A DNA stretch of 64,000 bases. Origin: Phyllobacterium zundukense (GTDB lineage Bacteria > Pseudomonadota > Alphaproteobacteria > Rhizobiales > Rhizobiaceae). The first letter of the stretch is position 1, and every line of letters starts with the position of its first letter. The notes beneath the pieces were generated by a model. That model did no database searches. It was not told the origin of the DNA and saw only the letters and a list, made by a program, of their open reading frames with translations. Location: assembly GCF_002764115.1 (NCBI RefSeq), contig NZ_CP017942.1, positions 469,426 to 533,425 on the forward strand. Reading direction: 5' to 3'. The translations under genes and the position numbers were made by a program. Below are positions 45,243-54,072 of this stretch, piece by piece.

Positions 45243-45848
45243 ATGGCTACTCTAGAAGGTGGCGCCTACGACGACGTCTTGTTTGGCTCCCGTTTTGACG
45301 ATTTCATCCACGCCCATGGCGGCGATGACGTTGTCTTTGGTGGTAAAGGAGGCGACTCGATATTTGGCGACGATGGCAACGATCTGTTGTTTGGCGAAAA
45401 AGGCAATGATGTCCTCTTCGGCGGCAATGGATCCGACACCCTCCTCGGCGAGCATGGGGCTGACGTCCTCAACGGCGACGACGGTAACGATGTCCTCCTC
45501 GGCGGCGCCGGGAAGGATGAACTGTCAGGCGGCGCAGGCGATGATACGCTTATTGGCGGCGCCGGGGCCGATACGCTCTCCGGGGGCGCAGGTGAGGATG
45601 CGTTCGTGTTCACGGGCGGCGGCGGCAATGACGTCGTGCTCGATTTTACCCCTGGTGAAGACATCCTCCAGATCTCCAGTGGTATTAACGGCCAGGATAT
45701 TCAGTCGCCGGATGACTTGGCTTCCCGTGTCACGCAGGTTGGCGACAATGTCGTCGTCGACCTGGGTCATGGCGACTCGGTCACTCTGGTGAACACCAGC
45801 TCAGATGATGTTCAGGCTCACCCGGACAGTTATTTCACCGTACACTGA
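45243..45848 (+). CDS. Small RTX (hemolysin-type calcium-binding) protein
   Basis: 201 residues. Residues ~5-125 are almost entirely nonapeptide repeats (GGDDVVFGGKGGDSIFGDDG, GGAGADTLSGGAGEDAFVF), then a C-terminal domain ending DDVQAHPDSYFTVH that resembles a type I secretion signal region (LVNTSSDDV). No signal peptide or enzymatic domain. About half the length of the RTX protein at 17068. It is followed by a clear terminator and has no exporter genes beside it. Confidence 0.85.
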   Translation: MATLEGGAYDDVLFGSRFDDFIHAHGGDDVVFGGKGGDSIFGDDGNDLLFGEKGNDVLFGGNGSDTLLGEHGADVLNGDDGNDVLLGGAGKDELSGGAGDDTLIGGAGADTLSGGAGEDAFVFTGGGGNDVVLDFTPGEDILQISSGINGQDIQSPDDLASRVTQVGDNVVVDLGHGDSVTLVNTSSDDVQAHPDSYFTVH

Positions 45849-45858
45849 TCCAAAAACT

Positions 45859-45893
45859 AAGCGTGCCCTGCCACTAGGCCGGGCACGCTTTTC
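45859..45893 (+). terminator. Rho-independent terminator of the small RTX gene
   Basis: Perfect 10-bp stem AAGCGTGCCC / GGGCACGCTT around a 12-base loop, followed by TTT, starting 10 bases after the RTX stop codon. Confidence 0.85.
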
Positions 45894-46075
45894 GTGGCGA
45901 TGCCCAGATCCAATTGGCGAGGGCTTCGTTGCAGAGGTCCGCTCGACAGTGGAGCAAGTCTCAGCTCGAGCTGTTGCCTGCGAATACACTCCAATCTGCG
46001 CGTTCCCTCCTCAAGTGATCGCAAGCGTGCCGAAAGGGGCCGGCACACTTTTTATTTGGGAACGGCAGCCCGTCG

Positions 46076-47422
46076 TCAGACCAGCCCAGGCACGACGAAC
46101 ACGGCCCAGGCAACCACTGGACCGATGATCGCGATCAATGCGCTGTAGATCAGCAGCTGTCGCAGCACCTGCTCGCGCTTGTCATCCGGCGCATTGGCGA
46201 CGACGAGGGCGCCGTTGGTGGAAAACGGGCTGGTGTCGACGATCGTCGTCGAGATCGCGATCGCCGCTACCACACCGATGGCGCTGATGTGCCCTTGCAG
46301 GAGGAACGGAACGGCGAGCGGAATAATGGCGCCGAGCAGCGCGGTGGAGGATGCAAAGGCCGAGACGATGGCCCCTGTGAAGCAAAGCAGGAGCGCCACC
46401 AGGAGCGGCATGCCGAGACTGGATATGCCGCTAGCCACATAGTCCACCGTACCGGCTTTCTCCATGACGCCGACATAGGTGATGATGCCTGCGATCAGCA
46501 GCACGGTCGACCAGCTCACCTTGTCGATCGCCGCCTTCTGGGTCTTCGGCGACAGGAGTGCCAGCACGACGGCAACCGTGATTGCGACCAGACCGACGTT
46601 GAACTTGAAAACCAGGGCGCCGATGCCGAGCGCCGTCAAGCCGATCAAGGTAAAAATTCTCTCATTGGTTAGGCGCAATGTCGTAGCGGTGTCAGCCGCC
46701 GTGCCGTAAGCATGCTCCCTGATTGGTTTGGCAGGCGTGCCGCCATGGCCTCTGATCGACGCCGACACGCCCTCGGGATGCAGTTCGGGCAAGGGGCCGA
46801 ATGATGCGGTTTTTTGCTTCATCACCTTCGCACCGCCGAAGACGAAGAAGACCAGCACGGCGATCGCCAGGTTGAAGAAGAAGCTGGAGAGAAACAGCGA
46901 TGTCGGGGCGAAAGGTAAACCCGCCTTTGCAACGATCTGATTGGTAATGCCGCCATAGACGCTGATCGGGGAAAAGCCACCGGCCTGCGCGCCATGGATC
47001 ACCATCAGGCCCATCATCGCCGGGTGGATGCGGTATTGCACGGCAAAGCTGAGAGCGACCGGCGCAAGGATGGCGACGGCCGCCGGCCCCAGTGCGCCGA
47101 ATCCGGTGATGATGGCAGCGACGAGGAACATCACCCAAGGAATCCAGCCGACATGTCCCCGCACAAGCCGCACCGCGCATTCGACCAGCCAGTCGATGGT
47201 GCCGTTGATCTGCGCAATGGCGAAGAGATAGGTGACGGCGACCAGCGTCAGAAAAAGATCGCTCGGAAAGCCGGCGAAAATGTCGCCGGCTTTCATCCCG
47301 ATGATCAGCGAGCCAAGCACGAATGTGCCGCCGAATGCCAGCGCGCCCATGTTGATCGGCTGGATCGTCGCAATAACGAACATACCGATCAACAGCAGTA
47401 TGGATAGTATTTCGATGCTCAT
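46076..47422 (-). CDS. matC: Malonate carrier MatC
   Basis: 448 residues, about 11-12 membrane helices: MSIEILSILLLIGMFVIATI, PVALSFAVQYRIHPAMMGLM, HGAQAGGFSPISVYGGITNQ (substrate region) and ISTTIVDTSPFSTNGALVVA (second re-entrant motif). This matches the MatC_N dicarboxylate-carrier family described in Rhizobium. It would import malonate for MatB. The ATG at 47422 follows GGAGGGGAATC, 97 bases after matB. The closing gene of matABC. Confidence 0.88.
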   Translation of the reverse strand: MSIEILSILLLIGMFVIATIQPINMGALAFGGTFVLGSLIIGMKAGDIFAGFPSDLFLTLVAVTYLFAIAQINGTIDWLVECAVRLVRGHVGWIPWVMFLVAAIITGFGALGPAAVAILAPVALSFAVQYRIHPAMMGLMVIHGAQAGGFSPISVYGGITNQIVAKAGLPFAPTSLFLSSFFFNLAIAVLVFFVFGGAKVMKQKTASFGPLPELHPEGVSASIRGHGGTPAKPIREHAYGTAADTATTLRLTNERIFTLIGLTALGIGALVFKFNVGLVAITVAVVLALLSPKTQKAAIDKVSWSTVLLIAGIITYVGVMEKAGTVDYVASGISSLGMPLLVALLLCFTGAIVSAFASSTALLGAIIPLAVPFLLQGHISAIGVVAAIAISTTIVDTSPFSTNGALVVANAPDDKREQVLRQLLIYSALIAIIGPVVAWAVFVVPGLV

Positions 47423-47519
47423 GATTCCCCTCCCTCCGACGCCTCCAGCGTCGTCAGTCCTGTTTTCGAGATTGAAGATGATTTCGGTGCGCCTTCCTCC
47501 CAGAGGGCGCGTCGTCACG

Positions 47520-49034
47520 TCACGTTCTGGCGTAAAGGTCGGCGTATTTGTGCCGCAGAAGGTTCTTCTGGACCTTGCCCATCGTGTTGCGTGGCAGGTC
47601 CTCGGCGAAGATGATGCACTTGGGCTGTTTGTAGCGCGCGAGACGATCCTGGAGGGCGCCGACTATGGCCTTTTCATCCAGGACGACGCCGGGCTTGCAC
47701 ACGACGATGGCGGTGAGGCCTTCGCCGAAGTCGGGATGCGGAACACCGATCACAGCGCTCTCGGCAACACCGTCGATCTGGTCGATCTCACTTTCAACCT
47801 CCTTCGGATAGATGTTGTATCCGCCCGAAATCACCAGGTCTTTGCTGCGGCCGACGATGTGGACATAACCTTGTCCGTCGATCTTACCGAGATCGCCGCT
47901 GATGAAGAACCCATCTGCGGTAAATTCGGCCGCGGTCTTTTCCGGCATACGCCAATAGCCCTTGAAGACGTTCGGCCCCATGATCTCGATCATGCCGGTT
48001 TCTTCCGGCAGCAGCACCGCGCCGGTGGCGGGGTCGGTTACGCGCACTGTCACGCCCGGCAGTGGGAAGCCGACCGTTCCGGCAATCCGTCTCCCCTCGT
48101 AGGGATTCGAAGTGTTCATATTGGTTTCTGTCATGCCGTAGCGCTCAAGGATCGCGTGACCGGTGCGTGCCTGAAACTCGGTATGTGTTTCGGCAAGCAG
48201 TGGAGCCGAACCGGAAATGAAGAGGCGGATATTGGCTACCGCCTCTCTGTCGAGGCGCGGGATTTGCAGGAGGCGCACATAGAAGGTGGGCACGCCCATT
48301 AGCATTGTTGCCTGCGGCATCAGGGACACCACCACTTCCGGGTCGAACTTCGACAGCAGGAACATCGAGGCGCCGGCGAGCAGTGTGACGTTCGTGGCGA
48401 CGAACAGCCCATGCGTGTGGAAGATCGGCAAGGCATGGATCAGTCGATCTTCGGCGGTGACGTGCCAAACGTCTCGCAAGGTCAGGGCGTTCGAGAGCAG
48501 ATTCCCGTGAGTGAGCATCGCCCCCTTGGAGCGTCCTGTCGTTCCCGACGTGTAGAGGATCGCAGCCAGATCGTCTGCAGAGCGCGAGGCATTGACAAAG
48601 TCGGCCGGCTCATCGCGTGCGAGGTCAAGCAATGAGCCGGTGCCATTGGCGTCGAGCGTTTCGACGATCGCGCTGTGAGGCTTCGCGATTTTCTCGACGC
48701 CCCCCCGAGCAACCGACGAAACAACCACCAAACGCGGCTCGGCATCACCAATAAAATAATCAAGCTCAGCCAGCGTATAGGCGGTGTTGAGCGGCAGGTA
48801 GACCGCGCCGCTTCGAAGGCAGGCGAGATAAAGGATCAGGGCCTCGGCGCTTTTCTCGACTTGCACCGCAACTCGGTCGCCGGGGCGAATGCCGAGCGTG
48901 TCCATCGCACTGGCAATGCGGCCGGAAAGAGAAAGCGCGTCATTGTAGGTCCATGTGCGAGTGCTATCGATCCGGATGAACGGTGCGTCACCGGGCGCGG
49001 CGGCCCGCATGGCATCGAAAAGATGGTTGCTCAC
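47520..49034 (-). CDS. matB: Malonyl-CoA synthetase MatB
   Basis: 504 residues, exactly the length of Rhizobium MatB and, by memory, nearly identical: MSNHLFDAMRAAAPGDAPFI at the start and GKVQKNLLRHKYADLYART at the end. AMP-forming ligase motifs: LAAILYTSGTTGRSKGAMLT (P-loop), ILERYGMTETNMNTS (A5), FFISGDLGKID (A7/A8) and PRNTMGKVQKN (A10 catalytic Lys). It makes malonyl-CoA from malonate, ATP and CoA in the cytoplasm. Its ATG overlaps the matA stop (ATGA). Confidence 0.95.
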   Translation of the reverse strand: MSNHLFDAMRAAAPGDAPFIRIDSTRTWTYNDALSLSGRIASAMDTLGIRPGDRVAVQVEKSAEALILYLACLRSGAVYLPLNTAYTLAELDYFIGDAEPRLVVVSSVARGGVEKIAKPHSAIVETLDANGTGSLLDLARDEPADFVNASRSADDLAAILYTSGTTGRSKGAMLTHGNLLSNALTLRDVWHVTAEDRLIHALPIFHTHGLFVATNVTLLAGASMFLLSKFDPEVVVSLMPQATMLMGVPTFYVRLLQIPRLDREAVANIRLFISGSAPLLAETHTEFQARTGHAILERYGMTETNMNTSNPYEGRRIAGTVGFPLPGVTVRVTDPATGAVLLPEETGMIEIMGPNVFKGYWRMPEKTAAEFTADGFFISGDLGKIDGQGYVHIVGRSKDLVISGGYNIYPKEVESEIDQIDGVAESAVIGVPHPDFGEGLTAIVVCKPGVVLDEKAIVGALQDRLARYKQPKCIIFAEDLPRNTMGKVQKNLLRHKYADLYART

Positions 49035-50455
49035 TTTCGCCCTCCTCCAAGCGTTGAGTTCATTATTTGTGCGAATGGCCGGGCGCCTTTTTGGCCATTG
49101 CCGCCGCGGCGGCTTTCGTCGTTCTGGTTGAGCAAGCTTTTGACGGCCGGCGAGGCAATCACTTCGCCGCGCTGCGCCAGCGCCTCGTGGTTCGCGACGA
49201 TGTCGTCGAGCTTGTAGAGGTAGTTAACCATCAGACAGTGTGCCTGCTGCATCGCCTTGGTCGAGCAGTCGCCAAGAAAATTCAGTCTTTCCAGTCGAGC
49301 GCCGTTCCCAAGATGGAACCGCGCGACCGGGTCGACCGGGCGGCCCTCCAGCGTCCGCTCTATGAGGAAATAGCGCGCCGCGAGCGGCAGCAAGACGCGC
49401 TCAACCTCGACCGCCGTGCTCTCTTTGTCGGGCCAGGTCGGGTCATCCAGCAACATCAGGGTTTCGCGGTCCGCTTCCGACAGCAGTGGATCGGTGGCTG
49501 AGGCGCGCGCCTTGGCAAGCCAACGGCCAAAGCCCGGAACGGGCGAAAGCGTGACGAAATTCTTCAGGCCGGGTAAATCCCTGCGCAGGTCTTCCACGAC
49601 CTGCTTGATCAAGAAGTTGCCAAATGAGATTCCGCGCAAGCCATCCTGGCAGTTGGAGATCGAATAGAAGACGGCCGTCGTCGCCTGGTCGGCATTGATC
49701 TGCTCCCTGCCCTCATCGAGCACGTCTCCGATGGCGCGCGGGACGGACCGGGTGAGCGCCACTTCGACGAAAACCAGGGGTTCGTCGGCCAGTCGGGGGT
49801 GAAAGAAGGCAAAGCAGCGACGGTCGGCCGGCGCCAAACGACGGCGCAACTCCTCCCAGCCGGCTATTTCGTGCACGGCTTCGTATTTAATGATCTTTTC
49901 AAGGATGTGAGCCGGCGTCGACCAGTCGATCGGTCGGAGCGTAAGAAAGCCACGATTGAACCAGGAGCCGAACAGATGTGCGAAGTCGGCGTCAAGCGCG
50001 TGATTTTCTGTGGATTGTTCTTTGGAAGCAAGAAGCTGCTGACGCATCCGGACGAGCTTGGCGGTGCCGTTCGGCGCGTGATTCAATCGGCGCAGGAGCT
50101 CTTGTCGCCGCGGTTCGGCCGCCTGGTGGAGTGCAATGATCGCGGCTGAGTTCTTTTCGGCGCGGTAATTTTCAATCGACTGGTCGAGCTTGGACATTTC
50201 GGGCCCGAACTTTTCATGAAGCATATGGAAGAACTTCTGCGCGTCCTCGCTCTCGAGCGCGCCCCAGCGCTCGAGTATTTCGGCAGCCAGGGCCATGCTT
50301 GAGGCTTCACCCCTGCTCGACAGCAGCATTTCACAGAGCGTTTGCAGATCGACTTCGGCTGCGACCTGCGTGGTGCGCGAGCCGGAAAACAGAAGCTGTC
50401 GTCCGCGATCCGTGATGCTCTGCAGCATATCGGTGAAGAAAGAAGCCTCAGACAT
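49031..50455 (-). CDS. matA: Malonyl-CoA decarboxylase MatA
   Basis: 474 residues. N-terminal four-helix domain (~1-150), C-terminal GNAT-like catalytic domain with ATTAVFYSISNCQDGLRGIS (Ser of the HS dyad region), FGNFLIKQVVEDLRRDLPGL, LSPVPGFGRWL and ARFHLGNGARLERLNFLGD (His). Converts malonyl-CoA to acetyl-CoA and CO2, so that with MatB and MatC malonate feeds central metabolism. The start at 50455 follows GAGGAGAATGGC; an upstream in-frame GTG-like extension lacks a site. First gene of the operon. Confidence 0.93.
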   Translation of the reverse strand: MSEASFFTDMLQSITDRGRQLLFSGSRTTQVAAEVDLQTLCEMLLSSRGEASSMALAAEILERWGALESEDAQKFFHMLHEKFGPEMSKLDQSIENYRAEKNSAAIIALHQAAEPRRQELLRRLNHAPNGTAKLVRMRQQLLASKEQSTENHALDADFAHLFGSWFNRGFLTLRPIDWSTPAHILEKIIKYEAVHEIAGWEELRRRLAPADRRCFAFFHPRLADEPLVFVEVALTRSVPRAIGDVLDEGREQINADQATTAVFYSISNCQDGLRGISFGNFLIKQVVEDLRRDLPGLKNFVTLSPVPGFGRWLAKARASATDPLLSEADRETLMLLDDPTWPDKESTAVEVERVLLPLAARYFLIERTLEGRPVDPVARFHLGNGARLERLNFLGDCSTKAMQQAHCLMVNYLYKLDDIVANHEALAQRGEVIASPAVKSLLNQNDESRRGGNGQKGARPFAQIMNSTLGGGRK

Positions 50456-50554
50456 GCCATTCTCCTCTCTTCTGATGGCCGGTCGAATTGCACGGACCGT
50501 TTGACGCCGCTTCCCATCGCCGGGTTTCACCGGTAGTATATAAACTGTCATATT

Positions 50555-50585
50555 TCGTACACGAGGTCAACTATCGTGTATACAA
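50555..50585. promoter_or_regulatory. Candidate MatR operators between matA and matR
   Basis: Two related sites 9 bases apart: TCGTACACGA (50555-50564) and TCGTGTATACAA (50574-50585), the latter holding the 8-bp palindrome TGTATACA. They resemble GntR/FadR-type operators and lie in the 145-base divergent region, 15 bases before matR. Assignment by position and symmetry only. Confidence 0.45.
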
Positions 50586-50600
50586 TAATGGTGTTTATGT

Positions 50601-51269
50601 ATGAGGAAAGTGGAACGAATGTCTGAGAATGTCGGCCGATGGCTTCGGGATGAGATTGAAAATGCCATTCTTTCCAACGAGTTCGCCCCTGGTGAACGCC
50701 TGGACGAAACGGTGCTTGCCAATCGGTTCGGAGTCTCGCGAACGCCAGTGCGCGAGGCGCTGATGCAGCTTGACGCCATTGGTCTTATAGAAATCCGTCC
50801 GCGCCGAGGTGCTGTCGTTATCGATCCGGGGCCGCACCGCATCTATGAGATGTTTGAGGTCATGGCGGAACTCGAGGGCCTGGCCGGGTCACTCGCCGCC
50901 CGACGGCTGGACGAGGAGGCCCGAGAAGCTATTTCGGCCGCCCACAGGCGCTGTGAGTTATCAGCAGGTGCCGGTAACAGCGACGCCTATTATTACGACA
51001 ACGAGGAATTCCACAAGGCAATCTACGCGGCGAGCCGAAGCGACTTCCTTGGGGAGCAATGTAAGCAATTGCACCGGCGCCTGCGGCCTTATCGCCGCCT
51101 CCAGTTGCGTGTACGCAACCGCCTGTTGACGTCCTTCTCAGAACATTGCGCCATCGTCGATGCGATCTTTGTTGGAGACGGAGAGGAAGCCCGCCGACTG
51201 CTGCGGGGGCATGTCGGCATTCAGGGCGAGAGGTTCAGCGATCTGGTCGCAAGCATGGTACCCAGGTGA
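50601..51269 (+). CDS. matR: GntR-family regulator MatR of malonate use
   Basis: 222 residues. GntR winged helix (~10-75): NVGRWLRDEIENAILSNEFA, GERLDETVLANRFGVSRTPV, REALMQLDAIGLIEIRPRRG. FCD/FadR-type all-helical ligand domain (~85-215) with the metal-binding His/Asp pattern (DNEEFHKAIY, SEHCAIVDAI, LLRGHVG). Divergent from matABC, as in Rhizobium leguminosarum, where MatR senses malonate. Release of repression by malonate is the expected mode. Confidence 0.88.
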   Translation: MRKVERMSENVGRWLRDEIENAILSNEFAPGERLDETVLANRFGVSRTPVREALMQLDAIGLIEIRPRRGAVVIDPGPHRIYEMFEVMAELEGLAGSLAARRLDEEAREAISAAHRRCELSAGAGNSDAYYYDNEEFHKAIYAASRSDFLGEQCKQLHRRLRPYRRLQLRVRNRLLTSFSEHCAIVDAIFVGDGEEARRLLRGHVGIQGERFSDLVASMVPR

Positions 51270-51422
51270 CCCATGTAAATGTCGGCGTGGCAAATCTCAG
51301 GCAACCGGCTGGCGCCGGTCATCTCAACCAGCGAGTGCACATAAAGGCGTAAATCAGTACTGCCTCGAGATCCCGCGGACAGCGCGGCAAACGCAACGGC
51401 GAGTGTCTCAAGACTTCCCCGA

Positions 51423-51800
51423 GGTTCTGTTGCAACGGCGGAATTGGAACGCCAATGGCCTGACGCCACACGTTATTTATGCGGCAAGAATCCCAAATTG
51501 TTCGGCCAGGGACGGATTAGGATTGAAGGCGAACCTCGCCTGTCGCTTGCGCATCATATGGACCATTTCGATGCCGGAGAGGATTGATATGGGCGGTGGT
51601 CTCCGATTTGAACCCAAGCATCGGTCGCACGCGGCGCTTGATGCGCCGGTGGCCCTGCTCGATAAGATTGTTCAAGTGTTGACTCTTCCTGATCGTGATC
51701 GGCTTAAGTTGACGCCGGGAGCGATCCTGCAAGCGATTTGTCGCGTCGCAGGAAAGGATCGCCTCCCGGTTGCGATCAAAGCCAAATTCGCCCGGCCCTG
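51423..51800 (-). mobile_element. IS6-family element, right-end fragment
   Basis: On the minus strand it encodes the end of an IS6 transposase: PITIRKSQHLNNLIEQGHRR (catalytic Glu region), IKRRVRPMLGFKS, then after a frame change ILSGIEMVHMMRKRQARFAF and NPNPSLAEQFGILAA, stop at 51477. The typical IS6 end GGTTCTGTTGCAA follows at 51423-51435. The left half is gone: at ~51800 the sequence changes to the cyclase fragment. Confidence 0.7.
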
Positions 51801-51879
51801 AGACGCTCGAAGGTACCCTGCTCGTCCTGGAGTAGCCAACTACATCGGCGGCAAGAATGGCAACAAGTTTACGGTCCAT
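51800..51879 (-). pseudogene. Class III adenylate/guanylate cyclase, first codons only
   Basis: MDRKLVAILAADVVGYSR is the hallmark start of rhizobial class III cyclases (usually followed by LMEADE.GT.ERL). Just after it, an indel and then the IS6 fragment end the gene. Only ~25 codons survive. Confidence 0.6.
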
Positions 51880-51936
51880 GACCGTCCCCCTTGTCTGGGT
51901 CGAATTTCCTTGCGCGAACAATATCACAAACTGGGG

Positions 51937-51988
51937 CTGTAACCTTAACTTGCCGGTTATTTTGATGACCGACAAGTTAAGGTTACAG
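51937..51988. promoter_or_regulatory. 21-bp inverted repeat upstream of the arginase-family gene
   Basis: CTGTAACCTTAACTTGCCGG plus T on the left and its inverse on the right match at 20 of 21 positions around a 10-base centre (51958-51967). It ends 30 bases before the start codon at 52019. It has no T-run, so it is probably an operator for a dimeric regulator rather than a terminator; a regulator gene is not adjacent. Confidence 0.6.
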
Positions 51989-52018
51989 TGCCGTCTAACA
52001 TGCTCTGAGGGAAGCAAT

Positions 52019-52927
52019 ATGCAGCGACCGATCGTCCTTGTTGACGCACCATCCAATCTCGGCCTGCGGCCGTTACGTCCGGGTCATGTACCCGGTACAT
52101 GGCATGCGCCCGAAGCCTTGGCGCGCGTCGGCCTCGATGAGGCGCTCGCACCGTTGCGGAAGGTCAGACTGCCGCGGCCGGCATATGAAACCAAGGCACA
52201 ACCGGGCACCCGGCTTCGTAACGGCCAAAGCATAAGGGCGTTCAATCTCATGCTCGCCGACGCGGTCTCGGCGGCGGTCGGCGCCGGCGAGTTCCCCGTC
52301 GTGGTCGGCGGGGACTGCTCGATCCTGCTCGGCGCGCTTGCCGGCGGCCGGCGGCTTGGGCCACTCTCGCTGGTCCATGTCGATGGCCACAGCGATTTTC
52401 GCCATCCGGGCAATTACGATTCCGCCGCCATGCTCGGCGCGGTCGCCGGCATGGACCTGGCACTGGCGACCGGACGCGGCGAGGTACTGCTGACCGGCTG
52501 GCCGAACGCGCCCGCGCCGCTCGTGCCGGACGAGCAGGTGGTTCAGATCGGCGAGCGCGAAGGGTGCGATGCGGATTTCGCCTGGCCGGACGTCAACGAG
52601 ACCGCCATCACGCGCATCGACGTGTTCACCGCAAGGGAGATCGGCGTTCTGAGCGTCATCGAACGCACGCACGATACGCTGGATCGGACCGGTTGGCCGT
52701 TCTGGCTGCATTTCGACGTCGATGTCCTCGACCAAGCGATCATGCCAGCCGTCGATACACCGGGCAGCCCTGGCATCGATCCGGCTGATCTCGTCGTGCT
52801 GCTGCGGAGTCTGATCAAGGATGCGCGCTGCGCCGGCCTTACGGTCACGATCTACGACCCAAGTCTCGATCCCCAGGGTACTTATGCGCGGCTCGTCGTG
52901 TCCCTCTTGCGCGATGTATTTGCCTGA
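52019..52927 (+). CDS. Arginase/agmatinase-family ureohydrolase
   Basis: 302 residues. Metal-site blocks of the ureohydrolase fold: PVVVGGDCSILLGALAGGR, LSLVHVDGHSDFRHPGNYDS and WLHFDVDVLDQAIMPAVDTP. The first ligand, usually His in GGDHS, is Cys in GGDC, and DAH is VDGHSD, so it belongs to an atypical subgroup; activity on arginine, agmatine or another guanidino compound is open. The start follows GAGGGAAGC. A 21-bp inverted repeat lies in front, and the left neighbour is cyclase/IS6 debris. Confidence 0.8.
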   Translation: MQRPIVLVDAPSNLGLRPLRPGHVPGTWHAPEALARVGLDEALAPLRKVRLPRPAYETKAQPGTRLRNGQSIRAFNLMLADAVSAAVGAGEFPVVVGGDCSILLGALAGGRRLGPLSLVHVDGHSDFRHPGNYDSAAMLGAVAGMDLALATGRGEVLLTGWPNAPAPLVPDEQVVQIGEREGCDADFAWPDVNETAITRIDVFTAREIGVLSVIERTHDTLDRTGWPFWLHFDVDVLDQAIMPAVDTPGSPGIDPADLVVLLRSLIKDARCAGLTVTIYDPSLDPQGTYARLVVSLLRDVFA

Positions 52928-53113
52928 AGCGCCACCGCCCCCAGAATATGCCCAATCATGTCGATCCCGTTAGTTACACGTTCGGCATTCCAGCCCGATA
53001 GAAACGCTGACCACCGCTGTGCTCGCGGATTGAAATTGAACCAGGGATATTCGACGCCCCTGCATGGCTCAATGCCATCACGCATTTTGTTGAAAAGCTC
53101 GTCCGATACGCCC

Positions 53114-53684
53114 TCAATAGGTGGTCTTCACATAGATGAGATAAGAGCCATAGCAGTCGTGGCCAGCTTTATTCTTGTGTGGCCGCGCCGCGGCGTCGTA
53201 GCTCTTGCGGTTGACGGTCTTACCGCACACCGGGCACGGAAAACGTAGGTCGGTCCAGCAGTCACGCTCCGGAGACTCGATGCTCGACGAACCGGCGCCT
53301 GGCGAGCGGTCAAGCCCGACGATGAGGTAGACCTGTGCGGAATGGATTGGGGGCCAGAAGGCGTGAGCTCAATCGGATAGCGCGGCGAGAAGATATTTGT
53401 GTCGGCTTCGCGCTTAGAATGCTGCTGACCAGGTAGCTGCGAGGCTGTCCGTTGTCCGCGCGCACCGCCATGAGGAGCACATCGCCGGCCTGGGAGCGGC
53501 GGAGCGAATAGGCTTCGATAGCGCGTGTTGAGCGATTCCCTGCTTGTCGCGGTAGTCGATCTCGACGAGCAGTCTGTTGGCCGCTGCAAATCTGATCGTT
53601 TCGATTAACGACTGGCCAATCGAGCCAGACGGCAGACCAATGATGCGTTCGCGGATAGGCCAACAAAAATTGTACCGGGTCCAA
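53114..53684 (-). pseudogene. WYL-like/zinc-ribbon protein, frameshifted
   Basis: Across frames: LRFAAANRLL-type start, then AIEAYSLRRSQAGDVLLMAV and RADNGQPRSYLV (WYL-like beta domain), PRYPIELTPSGP, and a C-terminal zinc-ribbon region with TVNRKSYDAAARPHKNKAGH and DCYGSYLIYVKTTY before the stop at 53114. Several single-base shifts break it. The gene resembles rhizobial proteins of unknown role. Confidence 0.5.
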
Positions 53685-53758
53685 AATATATGGGAGGAGG
53701 CTGAAGCGCTCGAAAGCTAGCTAAGAAAAGCGCTGGAGAGGTTGTCGAAAACTGTTCG

Positions 53759-53811
53759 TTTGAAAATGCCGATAAGAGCCTATTTTGATTGGTGCCTAAT
53801 CGTCTACAATG
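53759..53811. repeat. Dispersed ~60-bp repeat, copy 2
   Basis: TTTGAAAATGCCGATAAGAG, TTTTGATTGG and CTACAAT in the same order as at 29950-30012, with a 12-base difference in the middle. Confidence 0.5.
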
Positions 53812-53924
53812 ATCTTGTTGCGGCAACATCGAAAAACGGCAGCAGGCCAGCCACCTGTATCAGAGAAGTGGGTTGGACCGATCCCAATATGAAGACCGGC
53901 GTCCATTAGCGCCCTTCCATTGAC

Positions 53925-53956
53925 TTAAAAGGCCGATGTGAGGATCGGCCTTTTAA
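53925..53956 (-). terminator. Rho-independent terminator beside duplication copy 2
   Basis: A perfect 12-bp stem, TTAAAAGGCCGA and its inverse, with an 8-base loop; on the minus strand it ends in a T-run. It sits ~115 bases after the 17M-like gene copy 2 and just outside the duplicated block. In copy 1 the corresponding position is occupied by the IS5-type remnant. Confidence 0.8.
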
Positions 53957-54072
53957 AAGCATTCTTCAGAAATGACTATTCCCTGCGTGGTAACCGTGCA
54001 TCGCCTTCCTCATCTTCGACTTCAGGATCGCGGGCGAACTCCGACACTTTCACCTCATGCGGGGATAAACTT

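Noticed and set aside
50601..50842. Minus-strand frames opposite matR
   Set aside because: They are antisense to the GntR helix-turn-helix region and lack start signals.
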